Positions 1-11,047 of a DNA stretch of 64,000 bases are shown piece after piece (positions within the stretch are counted from its first letter, which is position 1; the number at the start of each line of letters is the position of its first letter). Made by a program: the position numbers and the translations under genes. The notes under the pieces are model-generated. The model ran no database searches and was not told the origin of the DNA. It was given only the letters and a program-made list of their open reading frames with translations. This stretch comes from Klebsiella michiganensis (GTDB lineage Bacteria; Pseudomonadota; Gammaproteobacteria; Enterobacterales; Enterobacteriaceae): contig NZ_PRDB01000002.1 of assembly GCF_002925905.1 (NCBI RefSeq), positions 186,001 through 250,000 of the forward strand. The letters are read 5' to 3'.

Positions 1-43
1 CTTCCGCTAGCCGATACCACCACCGGATATCCTGCCCGCCGGG

Positions 44-922
44 TCAGCGCGCGTTTAAGCTGCGCCTCATCAACCGCTTTATCCCCGAGAATTGATGAAA
101 CTCCGCCGGAAGCGTATAGGCCATGGTCTGCGCATTGCTGGCCTCATCCGGCGTCAACGGGCGATGAACTTCAACATAGCGCTTACCGTCCGGCTCCACG
201 GCGAACTTGACCGGCTGGTTGATAATCCGTACCGGCGTCCCGCTTTTCACCTGATTGAATAAAGACTGGATATCCGCCGCGTTCATGCGCATACAGCCGG
301 AGCTGACGCGCAGACCCACGCTGTCCGGCGCGCTGGTGCCATGAATCAGATATTCACCGTTACCGTATGCCAGGCGGAGCGCATAGCGGCCTAGCGGGTT
401 ATTCGGCCCTGCGGGCACGACCGGCGGCAGTTTAATCCCTTTCTCCAGCGAACGGGCGCGGATGCCCGCCGTCGGCGTCCAGGTGGGGTTCGGGATTTTC
501 TGCCCTATGCGGGTCGTCATTTCCGGCGTCTCCAGCCCCTGCTGACCAATCCCCAGGGGATAGACCTGCACCTGATTGACGCCCGGCGGGAAGTAGTACA
601 GACGCAGCTCGGCCAGGTTGACGACGATGCCCTCGCGCGGCACGTCCGGCAGCAGCATCTGCGAAGGTATCAGCACCTGAGTACCCGGTTTAGGCTGCAC
701 CGGCGCAATGGTATCGTTCGCTTCAAGGATCAGCATCGCCGCCGTATCAAAACGACGGGCAATCGCCTGCAGGTTGCGGTCACCCTCCTGTACCGTCCAG
801 AACTGGTTCTCACCAATCAGACGACTGTTGGCAGGAGGAAGGGGATAATCAACGGCCCAGGCGGCGTGGGACGCGCTGAGGGCGCTCAGAAGGGCAATGG
901 TGATAAGAGAAGCGCGTTTCAT
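44..922 (-). CDS. ldtE: L,D-transpeptidase LdtE (YnhG), 3' end frameshifted
   Basis: Periplasmic L,D-transpeptidase that forms 3-3 (meso-DAP to meso-DAP) crosslinks in peptidoglycan. Residues 1-23 are a signal peptide, followed by a LysM-like segment (about 42-88) and a YkuD catalytic domain with the [10 protein letters not shown]...SSGCMRMN motif, whose Cys is the nucleophile. The reading frame closes at 44 with an unrelated tail ([14 protein letters not shown]). The adjacent frame on the same strand encodes [13 protein letters not shown] and then RRAGYPVVV, which matches the E. coli LdtE tail and runs off the window. The switch lies at the run of four C (four G in the coding strand) at 83-86; one extra G restores the frame. 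The catalytic domain is intact, so the shortened product could work, but a base-calling error is equally likely. Identity is firm; the true 3' end is outside the window. Confidence 0.9.
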   Translation of the reverse strand: MKRASLITIALLSALSASHAAWAVDYPLPPANSRLIGENQFWTVQEGDRNLQAIARRFDTAAMLILEANDTIAPVQPKPGTQVLIPSQMLLPDVPREGIVVNLAELRLYYFPPGVNQVQVYPLGIGQQGLETPEMTTRIGQKIPNPTWTPTAGIRARSLEKGIKLPPVVPAGPNNPLGRYALRLAYGNGEYLIHGTSAPDSVGLRVSSGCMRMNAADIQSLFNQVKSGTPVRIINQPVKFAVEPDGKRYVEVHRPLTPDEASNAQTMAYTLPAEFHQFSGIKRLMRRSLNAR

Positions 923-960
923 ACTGAGATTCCTTCTTTCGCTGATAAAACGCCAGGCCT

Positions 961-1000
961 GTTATGCACGACGGGAGGCGAGCCTCCCGTCGTGCATAAC
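961..1000. terminator. Long perfect hairpin between sufE and ldtE
   Basis: An inverted repeat of 18 bp per arm (961-978 pairing with 983-1000) around a 4-nt loop. It lies between the sufE stop codon and the ldtE start, so it probably ends the suf transcript. It lacks a clear U-tract directly after the stem on the minus strand, so it may act as an RNA 3'-end stabiliser or a partial terminator. Confidence 0.6.
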
Positions 1001-1023
1001 AGAATGAAATCTACTGTTTTATT

Positions 1024-1440
1024 CTAGCTAAGATTTGCTGCTTTCGCGCGAATTGCGCGGATCATGGCTTCCAGTCCTTGCGACCGCGAGGGGGTAAGGT
1101 GCTGCGTCAGGGCCATTTTTTCAAACCACGGACGCACGTCAAACGCGGTGATATCTTTGGCCGTCATCTGGTCATAGAGGATAAACACCACCGCGATAAG
1201 GCCTTTGACGATGGCCGCATCGCTGTCGCCGCGAAGCGCAATCGCGCCGCTCTGCTCCTGCGCCATCACGATCCACACCTGGCTCTGGCAGCCCTGAATG
1301 ATGTTCTGCGCGGTGTGTTCCTCCGGGCTCAGCGGCGCCAGGCGCTGACCCAGTTCAATAATATAGAGATACTTCTCTTCCCAGTTTGCACAACGGCTAA
1401 AGTTGCGCAGCAGTTTGTCTCTGTCCGGTAACGCCGCCAT
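1024..1440 (-). CDS. sufE: SufE, cysteine desulfuration protein
   Basis: Accepts persulfide sulfur from SufS and passes it to the SufBCD scaffold during Fe-S cluster assembly under iron limitation or oxidative stress. The product is 138 aa, the E. coli length. The acceptor cysteine sits in the motif [10 protein letters not shown] (about residue 51). I chose the ATG at 1440 ([14 protein letters not shown]) because it matches the family N-terminus; the frame is open further upstream to 1542 but that part overlaps sufS and resembles nothing. Last gene of the suf operon, 11 nt after the sufS stop. Confidence 0.96.
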   Translation of the reverse strand: MAALPDRDKLLRNFSRCANWEEKYLYIIELGQRLAPLSPEEHTAQNIIQGCQSQVWIVMAQEQSGAIALRGDSDAAIVKGLIAVVFILYDQMTAKDITAFDVRPWFEKMALTQHLTPSRSQGLEAMIRAIRAKAANLS

Positions 1441-1451
1441 AGTTGCTTCCT

Positions 1452-2672
1452 TTAGCTTAATAATTTGTGGATCCGCTGTAGCCCCGCTACCAGTCGGTCC
1501 ACCTCCTCCGTCGTATTGTACATCGCCAGCGATGCCCGACACATGGCCGGCACGCCGTAGAACGCCATCAGCGGCATGGCGCAGTGGTGCCCGGTCCGCA
1601 CCGCAATACCGTAGTTATCGAGGAAGCTGCCGACATCATAAGCATGATGTTTGCCGAGATTAAAGGCGATCGCTCCCAGGCGATCTTGCGGGCCGTAAAG
1701 GGTTAAATCCGCCACGCTCTCCAGCGCCTGCAGCGCGTAGCGCATCAGGGTCTGTTCATATTCCGCGATGTGCGTCAGTCCCAGCGCGCTGACGTAATCC
1801 AGCGCCGCGCCCAGCCCGACGATGCCGCCGGTATTCGGCGTTCCCGCCTCGAAGCGCCACGGCGCTTTTGCCCAGGTCGTGCCTTCCGTCAGGCTGACCG
1901 TGGCGATCATCGACCCGCCCCCTTCCCACGGCGCCATCTCCTGCAAAATGTCCTGCTTGACGTAGAGCACGCCGATGCCGGTGGGACCGTACAGCTTGTG
2001 GGCGGAGAAGGCGTAAAAGTCGCACTCCAGCGCCTGCACGTCCACCGGATGGTGCATCACCGCCTGCGCGCCGTCCACCAGCATTTTGGCGCCGTGCTGA
2101 TGGGCCAACGCCGTCAGAGCGGCGATGGGATTTTCAGTTCCCAGCACGTTCGATACCTGGGTAATGGCCAGCAGGCGGGTACGCTCGTCAAACAGGCCGG
2201 GGATCGCATCCAGCTGCAGCGTACCGTCCTGGTTCAGCGGGATCACCCGCAGCTGCGCCCCGACTCTGGCGCACAGCATCTGCCACGGCACGATATTGGC
2301 GTGATGCTCCATCGCGCTGACGATGATGTTGTCGCCCGCGCCGACGTTGGCGTTTCCCCAGCTGTTCGCCACGAGGTTAATGCCTTCCGTGGTGCCGCGA
2401 ACAAACACCAGTTCCTCCGCCGAGCGGGCGTTGAGGAACGTCGCCGCCCGCTGGCGCACCTGCTCCATGCTCGCCGTAGCTTCCGCGCTGAGGGTATGAA
2501 TGCCGCGATGCACCGCCGCATAGCCGTGGCGGTAAAATTCCGCCTCGGCGTTAATCACCGCTTCCGGCTTCTGCGCGCTGGCGGCGCTGTCGAGGTAGGC
2601 CAGCGGCTGGCCATTAACCTCGCGATTGAGAAGCGGGAAATCCGCGCGCACGCGTTCCACAGAAAATGTCAT
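1452..2672 (-). CDS. sufS: SufS, cysteine desulfurase
   Basis: PLP-dependent class II cysteine desulfurase that takes sulfur from L-cysteine, leaving alanine, and hands it to SufE. 406 aa, the same as E. coli. The PLP-binding lysine is in [12 protein letters not shown] (near residue 226) and the persulfide cysteine in [11 protein letters not shown] (near 364). Its ATG overlaps the sufD stop codon in an ATGA arrangement, which suggests translational coupling. Confidence 0.97.
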   Translation of the reverse strand: MTFSVERVRADFPLLNREVNGQPLAYLDSAASAQKPEAVINAEAEFYRHGYAAVHRGIHTLSAEATASMEQVRQRAATFLNARSAEELVFVRGTTEGINLVANSWGNANVGAGDNIIVSAMEHHANIVPWQMLCARVGAQLRVIPLNQDGTLQLDAIPGLFDERTRLLAITQVSNVLGTENPIAALTALAHQHGAKMLVDGAQAVMHHPVDVQALECDFYAFSAHKLYGPTGIGVLYVKQDILQEMAPWEGGGSMIATVSLTEGTTWAKAPWRFEAGTPNTGGIVGLGAALDYVSALGLTHIAEYEQTLMRYALQALESVADLTLYGPQDRLGAIAFNLGKHHAYDVGSFLDNYGIAVRTGHHCAMPLMAFYGVPAMCRASLAMYNTTEEVDRLVAGLQRIHKLLS

Positions 2673-3943
2673 GCCTTACCTCCCGGCAAACGCTGGCCAA
2701 TACGCGCCAGTATCTGCTGCCTGAGCGCCTCATCGTCGATCGCTTCCGTGAGCTCGGCGGCAAAGGCGTAAAGAATCATCTGCTGCGCCGCCTGCTGCGT
2801 AATGCCGCGCGATCGCAGATAAAACAGCTGTTCGTCATCAACACGCCCGATGGTCGCGCCGTGGCTGCACTTCACGTCGTCAGCGTAAATCTCCAGCTGC
2901 GGTTTGGTATCCACTTCGGATAAGCGGCCCAGCAGCAGGTTGTTGTTGGTCATCTGGCCGTCGGTTTTGATCGCATGCTGCGCGACGTTAATCAGGCCAT
3001 TAAACACCGCCCGCCCTTTATCGTTGACGATGGTTTTATGCAGCTGGCGGCTGTTACAGTACCCGACCTGATGATCGAGCCAGGTGCGACTGTCGCAGAC
3101 TTCGCCGTTGACCGGCATCGCCAGCGAGTTAATCCGCAGGGTGCTGTTTTCCCCCTTCAACTGCGTGCTGGTGTGGTGGCGAAGCACCGAACTACCGAGC
3201 AGAAAACTGCTGCTGAAAGCGGAGGCGTCGCGCCCGAGCGCCAGGTCGTTATGGGCAAAGTGGTAGCTTTGCGCGTTCTCAAACGCCAGCTTGATATGCT
3301 GCAGGTGGGCGTTATCCGCCACGGTCATCGTCAGCCTTGCGCCGGTAAAGTGGCGCTCATCGTTAAGGCTCAGATAGTGTTCGATGATGGTCGCCTGCGC
3401 GCCGCTCTCCAGCGCCAGATGGTGGCGATAGTGGGCGGTGTTCATTTCATCGCTCGCCAGCCCGCGCGTCAGGTGCATAATCAGCAGCGGTTTATCCGGG
3501 CGCTGGTTGCGCCTGACCCGGATATGGGTAACGGTGGTCGCCAGGCTTTCGGTCAAATGCAGAAACACTTCGGGCTGAACGGCGTCAGGCAGCTGCTGAC
3601 GCTCGTTATCCACCTGCACTTCATAGCCGCTGGCGGCCAGATCGTCGCTCAGGCTCGCGCTAAACTGACCATCAACAAACACCAGCCGCCATGCCTCTAC
3701 CGTTAGCGCCAGTTCGTCGCGCCGGGCCGCCGTCAGCGTCTGCGGCTGAGCGGCGACAAAGGTCTGATTCAGTAGCGCGTCCAGCGGGGTATATTTCCAG
3801 TTTTCGTGTTTACGCGTTGGCAACCCCAGGCGCAGCAGCTGTTGCAGGTGCTGATGCGCCTGCGGGCTGCGCTGCCCGCTTTGGGACTCAAACAGATGGT
3901 GCCACTGCTGCAGCGCGTTACTGCTGTTCGGTAAGCCAGCCAT
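2669..3943 (-). CDS. sufD: SufD, Fe-S scaffold subunit
   Basis: Forms the SufBC2D scaffold complex and is needed for iron acquisition during cluster assembly. 424 aa (E. coli 423). The start [18 protein letters not shown] is fixed by family similarity; longer in-frame starts lie inside sufC and look like shadow coding. The C-terminal core carries [10 protein letters not shown], containing the conserved Cys and His that E. coli SufD places at the SufB-SufD interface. The start lies 26 bp inside the end of sufC, so the two are translationally coupled. Confidence 0.96.
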   Translation of the reverse strand: MAGLPNSSNALQQWHHLFESQSGQRSPQAHQHLQQLLRLGLPTRKHENWKYTPLDALLNQTFVAAQPQTLTAARRDELALTVEAWRLVFVDGQFSASLSDDLAASGYEVQVDNERQQLPDAVQPEVFLHLTESLATTVTHIRVRRNQRPDKPLLIMHLTRGLASDEMNTAHYRHHLALESGAQATIIEHYLSLNDERHFTGARLTMTVADNAHLQHIKLAFENAQSYHFAHNDLALGRDASAFSSSFLLGSSVLRHHTSTQLKGENSTLRINSLAMPVNGEVCDSRTWLDHQVGYCNSRQLHKTIVNDKGRAVFNGLINVAQHAIKTDGQMTNNNLLLGRLSEVDTKPQLEIYADDVKCSHGATIGRVDDEQLFYLRSRGITQQAAQQMILYAFAAELTEAIDDEALRQQILARIGQRLPGGKA

Positions 3944-4664
3944 AGCCCTGCTCCTCCAGTTGTTTGACCAGAGTAAAATCGCCGGATTTGACGATTCGCC
4001 CCTGGTACAGCACGTGGACGTAATCCGGCTTGATATAATCGAGAATGCGCTGATAGTGGGTGACGATAATAAACGAGCGCTTGCCGTCGCGCAGGGAGTT
4101 GACGCCGTCAGAGACAATCTTCAGCGCGTCGATATCCAGCCCGGAATCGGACTCGTCCAGGATGCACAGCTCCGGTTCCAGCACCGCCATCTGCAGGATA
4201 TCGTTGCGCTTTTTCTCGCCGCCGGAGAAGCCGACGTTAACCGAGCGGGTCAGCAGATCCTCCGGCATCTTCAGCAGCTTTATTTTGTCTTCCATCAGGT
4301 CCTGGAAGTCAAAACGGTCAAGCTGCTCCTGGCCACGATAGCTGCGCACGGCGTTGAGCGCGGTTTGCAGGAAAAACTGATTGCTGACGCCGGGAATTTC
4401 CACCGGATACTGGAAGGCCATGAAGATGCCTTCACCGGCGCGATCTTCAGGGGAGAGTTCCAGTAAATCTTTGCCTTTAAACGCCACGCTGCCGCCGATC
4501 ACTTCATAGTCTTCACGCCCGGCCAGCGTAGCGGAGAGCGTACTTTTCCCGGAGCCGTTCGGGCCCATAATGGCGTGCACTTCGCCGGGGCGAACCTCCA
4601 GATCCAGCCCGCGCAGGATCGCTTTGTCTTCAACGGCGACCTGCAAATTTTTTATACTTAACAT
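3918..4664 (-). CDS. sufC: SufC, Fe-S assembly ATPase
   Basis: Cytosolic ABC-type ATPase of the SufBCD complex; ATP binding drives the conformational change that exposes the SufB-SufD cluster site. 248 aa as in E. coli. Walker A is GPNGSGKS (about 34-41), signature FSGGEKKR, Walker B CILDESDSGLD and H-loop VTHY. The start MLSIKN at 4664 was chosen over an upstream in-frame ATG because it matches the family and leaves a short gap after sufB. Confidence 0.97.
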   Translation of the reverse strand: MLSIKNLQVAVEDKAILRGLDLEVRPGEVHAIMGPNGSGKSTLSATLAGREDYEVIGGSVAFKGKDLLELSPEDRAGEGIFMAFQYPVEIPGVSNQFFLQTALNAVRSYRGQEQLDRFDFQDLMEDKIKLLKMPEDLLTRSVNVGFSGGEKKRNDILQMAVLEPELCILDESDSGLDIDALKIVSDGVNSLRDGKRSFIIVTHYQRILDYIKPDYVHVLYQGRIVKSGDFTLVKQLEEQGYGWLTEQQ

Positions 4665-4680
4665 CTTATTTCCTTTGTTA

Positions 4681-6168
<1,488 letters not shown>

Positions 6169-6170
6169 AG

Positions 6171-6548
6171 TTACTCCGCCTGAACGCCAAAACTTTCGCC
6201 GCAGCCGCATTCGTGCTGGGCTTTAGGGTTATGAAATTTGAAGATTTGATTTAAGCCTTCGCGAACGTAATCGAGCTCGGTGCCGTCGATAAACGGCATC
6301 GCCTGCAGCGGCGCCCACAGCTTCGCGCCATCGCGCTCAAATAACAGATCGTCTTTCGCCGGTTCAGCAATTAGCTCGAGAACGTAGCCAAAACCGGCGC
6401 AGCCGCTGGTTTTAACGCCAAGCCGCAGCCCCTGCATATCCGGCTGTTTGCGGACCAGATCGCGAATATGGGCGGCGGCGGCTGGGGTCATGACCAGCCC
6501 ACGCCAGCTAAAATCTTCGGGATTGAAAGTTCCTGCATGTGAATTCAT
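6171..6548 (-). CDS. sufA: SufA, A-type Fe-S carrier
   Basis: A-type carrier that receives clusters from SufBCD and delivers them to apoproteins. 125 aa against 122 in E. coli, with a slightly longer C-terminus (SFGVQAE). The three ligand cysteines are visible in TSGCAGFGY and ECGCGESF. First gene of sufABCDSE; a Fur box lies about 50 bp upstream. Confidence 0.96.
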   Translation of the reverse strand: MNSHAGTFNPEDFSWRGLVMTPAAAAHIRDLVRKQPDMQGLRLGVKTSGCAGFGYVLELIAEPAKDDLLFERDGAKLWAPLQAMPFIDGTELDYVREGLNQIFKFHNPKAQHECGCGESFGVQAE

Positions 6549-6596
6549 CGCTCTACCTCATAGGTTGACGCCATCGGGCCATATCGCTATGTTAGT

Positions 6597-6615
6597 GATA
6601 ATGATTATCACTTCA
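6597..6615. promoter_or_regulatory. Fur box of the suf promoter
   Basis: GATAATGATTATCACTTCA matches the 19-bp Fur consensus at 14 positions and sits about 50 bp before the sufA ATG, as in E. coli, where Fur represses suf in iron-replete cells. The OxyR, IscR and IHF sites known from E. coli could not be located with confidence by eye. Confidence 0.8.
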
Positions 6616-6992
6616 ACCCATCCAGAGAAGGGGTATTTCCCCATTCAGTGCTTTTTATAAGCATAGACCCTGACAGAAGAGATATCGGAGATGGAATAAA
6701 TTGTTCAATGCATTGATTAATAATGCATTTCAGTGACAGAAAGGTAGAAATTGCAGGAAAGTTAAAATATGCATCGGAAATACCTATTTTTGAGATAGCG
6801 AATTTGCGTTGCACAGAACCCGCCGTGAAGGGCAAAAGAGTCACAATCACGTACTGCGGGTAAAAAGGAGAAATGGCGGACGTTATCTTTCCCGGTCATG
6901 AGGCAAAAAGACCGCGATAACCACGGAAATTAAAAGGGCAGCGCCATGACGGCGATCAAGGCGCTACCGCGTATCGCTAAACGGATGCCCGT
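6616..6992. other. Intergenic region between suf and the fimbrial operon
   Basis: About 375 bp, AT-rich near sufA, with no supportable gene (an 80-codon frame at 6608-6850 on the minus strand has no family resemblance and crosses the Fur box). It should hold the suf promoter on the right and the fimbrial terminator on the left. A stem AGCGCC (6940-6945) / GGCGCT (6960-6965), followed on the minus strand by CCCTTTTAATTT, is the likely fimbrial terminator. Confidence 0.5.
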
Positions 6993-7505
6993 TTAATTGT
7001 ACTGCAGCGTCATGACCACAACGGCACTGACGCTTCCGGGCGTCGCACCGCCTGACACCGATTTTACCGAGGCCTGCATAGCCAGGGTTGCGGTTCTGTC
7101 AGCCGCGATATTGTGGGTGATGCTGGAACCCGTTCCCTTTAGCGCGCCGCTGCCCGCTTCACTCATCGCTACCGCCACGTTGGTTGCCGTACCGCTATTC
7201 AGATAATAGTCAGGACCGGCAAGCGGATCGGGAGTGCCGGTGAAGGAGGCCGTTACGCTGCGCGTTCCCGCCGGACAGTTGGTAAACAGCAAATTAAAGG
7301 CCACAGGGTCGGAGGATGACCCGGGCGTGGCCATGTTGGTTGCCTGAATATCGCCCAGATTGACATCGAGGTTGCTGTTTCCCCCATTGAATATACAGGG
7401 CGAGGCGACAATATTTCCCGTCACCCCCATCGTTACGCTGTCGGCAGAAAAAACGTTCCAGCACAGCAACGTCAGAATAAGCAATTTTTTATGGCGTATT
7501 TTCAT
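6993..7505 (-). CDS. Fimbrial minor subunit (FimA/PapA superfamily)
   Basis: 170 aa secreted pilin-domain protein. A signal peptide (about 1-20) precedes a mature domain opening VTMGVTGNIVASPCIF. Cys in SPC and in FTNCPAG form the usual pilin disulfide, and the C-terminus ends VMTLQYN with the penultimate aromatic that pairs with the chaperone. Last gene of the operon, 11 nt after the adhesin stop. The place after the adhesin suggests a minor or adaptor subunit; the exact role is not readable from sequence. Confidence 0.8.
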   Translation of the reverse strand: MKIRHKKLLILTLLCWNVFSADSVTMGVTGNIVASPCIFNGGNSNLDVNLGDIQATNMATPGSSSDPVAFNLLFTNCPAGTRSVTASFTGTPDPLAGPDYYLNSGTATNVAVAMSEAGSGALKGTGSSITHNIAADRTATLAMQASVKSVSGGATPGSVSAVVVMTLQYN

Positions 7506-7516
7506 TTTTTCACCCG

Positions 7517-8464
7517 TTACTGGTACGTCAAATTAAGCGTGGCGGTCGCATTTGCCGAGCCGGACTCAACGGAAGTTAAGGTCTGATAATAACGGGCCGT
7601 CAGCGGCAGCGTTTCTTGCCCGCCCGATGACCGTTTTAATAACAGCGGGCTATTGATGGACAGCGGCGCGCCATTATATAAAAGCTGCACGCCGACGCCT
7701 TTTGCCGTCCCGGCGCTGCCCTGCCCCGTTAATGCCATTACGCTGGGGTTGGCGCTATCGGGATTTTGTACGCCGCTCAGCGAAACGGTGATATTGGTGC
7801 CGGCGCTGCAGCTTAACCCCAGATTTTGCGTATTCTGCGCGCCAGCGGGCGTGGTGCCTACCGTCGAGCCGAACGTTGAAGCGGGAATATCGCCAATGAT
7901 GAAGTTCAACTGAGGCGTAGTGATACTGCAGGCCAGGGCGTTGATTGTCCCATCGGTCAGCGTTGCGGTCAGGCCATCACGGTAGACGCCGTCGCTGCCC
8001 TGGAGCGTCACCACCCCGATCGTTCCCGGCGTTAATGCGCCTGATGATACCTGCCCGGTCACCACCAGCTGTATGTTACCGCCGTACCAGTCGACATAAG
8101 AGGTCTGTGCGTTATAGGAGAATGTATTACTCGGATTTTCAAAATAAGCGTTTGATGAAAAACGAATACCAATACCGCTAATATTAGTGTTGTAAACGTG
8201 ATTACCGTAGCTGCTCAGCGTCGCATTATTATATCGCATGCTGAAACCCAGCATGAGTGGGTTAGTACAGCCGGAAAGGTAAGAGCCCGTATATGTCCCG
8301 CCCCCCGAAAAAATAACGGTCCCGACCGGCGCATCACGCGGTACGGTAATCGTTCCCACGGATAGAGTGGAGATCTGCGGGGTAATGGTGGTGCAGGTTC
8401 CGGCACGCGCGCTATTCCATCCGGCTATCAAGCCGAGCAAAATAACAGAGTAAATCAATCTCAT
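7517..8464 (-). CDS. Fimbrial tip adhesin (FimH-like two-domain protein)
   Basis: 315 aa. Signal peptide (about 1-21), then an N-terminal lectin-like domain (about 22-170) and a C-terminal pilin domain starting near NALACSITTPQL and ending ATLNLTYQ. This two-domain layout and length are those of FimH-type adhesins, which bind a receptor at the fibre tip. The start at 8464 lies 2 nt after the usher stop codon; a TTG seven codons upstream would overlap the usher. Receptor specificity cannot be inferred. Confidence 0.8.
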   Translation of the reverse strand: MRLIYSVILLGLIAGWNSARAGTCTTITPQISTLSVGTITVPRDAPVGTVIFSGGGTYTGSYLSGCTNPLMLGFSMRYNNATLSSYGNHVYNTNISGIGIRFSSNAYFENPSNTFSYNAQTSYVDWYGGNIQLVVTGQVSSGALTPGTIGVVTLQGSDGVYRDGLTATLTDGTINALACSITTPQLNFIIGDIPASTFGSTVGTTPAGAQNTQNLGLSCSAGTNITVSLSGVQNPDSANPSVMALTGQGSAGTAKGVGVQLLYNGAPLSINSPLLLKRSSGGQETLPLTARYYQTLTSVESGSANATATLNLTYQ

Positions 8465-8466
8465 GT

Positions 8467-11004
8467 TTAACGTTCCTGGTGGCAACTGGCGCTAACTTCT
8501 GTTATTCCAGCGTAGGTTGATTGTTTCGGCAGGCTGAAATCAGCACGGCACTGTTGGCTGGACTGGCGGCCCCACGTGACGAAGATCGCCCCCTGCTCGC
8601 GCATTCCGCTTAAAAAAACCTGGCCGCGATCGCCAACGATAAAGCTGCTCTTATTATCATCCGCAAGCGTCACCACCGCCCCGAACGGCACGAAGCGGTT
8701 ATTGTCGGTTAAGGTCATCAGGACCCTGCGCCCCACTTTGGAAAGATAATCGGCGCGCACCACCGCGCCTCGCGTCGGGGTAACCGTGTCGGTGTTTATC
8801 TCCAGCTCTACATCCTCAGGCATATTTTGCGGATCGAGCGTCAGGTCGTTTTTTCGATAAACGGAAATATTGCTGACTACCGTATATCCCCGGTAGTCCG
8901 TGCGCGCACCGGGTTGGTTGCGAATATTCACGCCGTGTGCGCCGGGGGCTTTTATCAGGGCATTGGTTTCACCGAGCGGTTGGGAAAGCGTGATGCCATC
9001 GGCGTGGGCGATAACGCCCCCCTGCAGACCATAATTAAGCCGCTCGCTGTTTTTGTCGTAGCTATACCCCGCCGTCACTTCGCCGTACGTCCCTTTATAG
9101 TCACCGTTCATATTGCCGGTGTAACCCACGCCATCCGTACCGTAACCCTGCTGGACGTTCCAGTTCAGCGAGTTGTTCTCCAGCGCGACCCCGTTCATGC
9201 CGATATTATGCGTCGTTCCACCATTCTTGCTGGCGTTCATGCCATAGCTGGCCCACGTTTGCGGGAGGAATTTATCCAACGGTACGCTGACGTTAAACGC
9301 CAGCAGCTGGTCGTGGGCGCTGTTATTCGCGCTGTCGTTTGACGTCGCGCTGCCATTTTTGCTGTATGTCCAGGTCAGGCCGTAGCTGATATTGCGCCAG
9401 TAGTTGTTGTATCCGACGCTCCACGAAGCCATCGACCTGGCGGAGTTCCAGTAATCTTCCCTCGCCGCGCTGAGGGTTAGCGATCCCAGTTCGCGGCTCA
9501 GCGTCTGGCTCATCGCCAGCTCCGCGCGGTTACGCCTGCGGTCCTGCAGCGCGCTGCTGTCTCCATATGAGTCCAGAACTTCCTGCATCCCGTAATAGCC
9601 GCTGGTGGAATAGCGGTATCCCGCAATGGAAAAGTTGGTCCCGGTATCGATGAAGTTTTTGCTGTATCGCGCTCGCCAGGATTGGCCGCGCGATTTTTCC
9701 GTTTTATCCGGCGTTGACCAGGCCTGCGTGACATCCGTGGAGATAGCGCCTAACGCCCCCATATTTTTACCCACGCCGAATGCCAGCGACTGATATTTGC
9801 TTGACTCCTGCAGGCCGCCATAGAGGGTAAAGCCATGCTGCAGGCCATAAATTGCCGTTGCCTGCCCGAAAGGGGTTTTATCCACGCTGCTGTTATATGA
9901 ACGATACTGCCCGCCGGTGATGGCGTATTTGAACCGGCCTTCCCGCTGCAGTACCGGCAGCGAGGCGTAGGGCAGCGTGAAGTGCTGTTCGCTGCCATCG
10001 GCTTCCTTAATCGTCACGTCGAGATCGCCTGCCCCGCCGGTAGGATACATATCCGTGATTTCAAAGGCGCCCGGCGCAACGTAGCTTTGGTAGATCTGGT
10101 AGCCGTTCTGGCGCACCACGACCTGCGCATTGGTTCGGGCAATGCCGCGTACTACGGGCGCATAGCCCTTAAGAGAATCCGGCAGCATGTCGTCATCGGA
10201 TGCCAGCTGGCCGCCGCGAAACGGCATACTGTCGAACACGTCGGCAGGCGCAGAGCTGTCACCAACGGTAAGCTGGGCTTTCAGAGGAATAATGGCCCGC
10301 TGCGCGTAGGTATAAACGGTATCCCATTTATCCTGGCCGGAGGACTCCCGTGACCAGGTGGTATAGTTGCGAAAACGCCACGGCCCTATATTGATCCCCG
10401 GACGCAGGTTCGCATACTGGCTGTCGCTTCTGCCGCCCTGGCCCGTTTTCGCCCGAGTGTTCGCTCCGCTCAGGCTGTAATTGAGCAATGCCGCAGTAAT
10501 TCCCTCATCCCACATTTCCGGCGGTACATAGCCCCTTGCCGGCAGGTCGATCGCCGCCTGGGGAATGCTGATAACCAGCCGCTGGGCGCCAAATTGAAAA
10601 TCAGCGCTGGCTTGCGGAATAGCCTGGAGATTGGCGCAATCACTATTTTCTACCGACAGCTGGGGAAAAAGTTCGGTTTTCACTCCCCACTGTTTTAATT
10701 GTTCCACGCTCAGACAGGGCTGCAATACCTCATTACCGCCCCCGGTCTTTGCCATCGAAAAAGGAATATCCCGGGTGTCCATTAACTGGTCATCAAGAAT
10801 AATATCCACATGGTATGTTCCCGGCGCCTGAGAGCCCGATTCAAAAGCCGATAAATCCGCTTTGCCCACGCCGGGATTATCCAGCTCTACCAGAGCCGTA
10901 TTAAACGAATCACTGGCATACAGTTCCGGAGAGAAACCGCTCAACACTATGGCGATAAGCGTAGCCAGACGAGCAGGTCGCAACTTATTATTTTTTATTG
11001 TCAT
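8467..11004 (-). CDS. Outer-membrane fimbrial usher (FimD/PapC family)
   Basis: 845 aa outer-membrane usher that receives chaperone-subunit complexes and threads the fibre out. Signal peptide about 1-30, N-terminal chaperone-binding domain (FNTALVELDNPG onwards), a 24-strand barrel region with the plug domain, and C-terminal domains ending with two cysteines (QQCRADF...SASCHQ). Full length for the family, with no interruption. An AGGTAAT ribosome site precedes the ATG. Confidence 0.92.
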   Translation of the reverse strand: MTIKNNKLRPARLATLIAIVLSGFSPELYASDSFNTALVELDNPGVGKADLSAFESGSQAPGTYHVDIILDDQLMDTRDIPFSMAKTGGGNEVLQPCLSVEQLKQWGVKTELFPQLSVENSDCANLQAIPQASADFQFGAQRLVISIPQAAIDLPARGYVPPEMWDEGITAALLNYSLSGANTRAKTGQGGRSDSQYANLRPGINIGPWRFRNYTTWSRESSGQDKWDTVYTYAQRAIIPLKAQLTVGDSSAPADVFDSMPFRGGQLASDDDMLPDSLKGYAPVVRGIARTNAQVVVRQNGYQIYQSYVAPGAFEITDMYPTGGAGDLDVTIKEADGSEQHFTLPYASLPVLQREGRFKYAITGGQYRSYNSSVDKTPFGQATAIYGLQHGFTLYGGLQESSKYQSLAFGVGKNMGALGAISTDVTQAWSTPDKTEKSRGQSWRARYSKNFIDTGTNFSIAGYRYSTSGYYGMQEVLDSYGDSSALQDRRRNRAELAMSQTLSRELGSLTLSAAREDYWNSARSMASWSVGYNNYWRNISYGLTWTYSKNGSATSNDSANNSAHDQLLAFNVSVPLDKFLPQTWASYGMNASKNGGTTHNIGMNGVALENNSLNWNVQQGYGTDGVGYTGNMNGDYKGTYGEVTAGYSYDKNSERLNYGLQGGVIAHADGITLSQPLGETNALIKAPGAHGVNIRNQPGARTDYRGYTVVSNISVYRKNDLTLDPQNMPEDVELEINTDTVTPTRGAVVRADYLSKVGRRVLMTLTDNNRFVPFGAVVTLADDNKSSFIVGDRGQVFLSGMREQGAIFVTWGRQSSQQCRADFSLPKQSTYAGITEVSASCHQER

Positions 11005-11047
11005 CGCTATTACCTATTTAACGCTGGGCTTGCCATTTGTTCAGGGA

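Noticed and set aside
1770-2771. 333-codon plus-strand frame
   Set aside because: Lies antisense to sufS and sufD, which are unmistakable; composition is typical of a high-GC shadow frame.
6608-6850. 80-codon minus-strand frame
   Set aside because: Crosses the suf Fur box side, has no recognisable similarity and no credible ribosome site.
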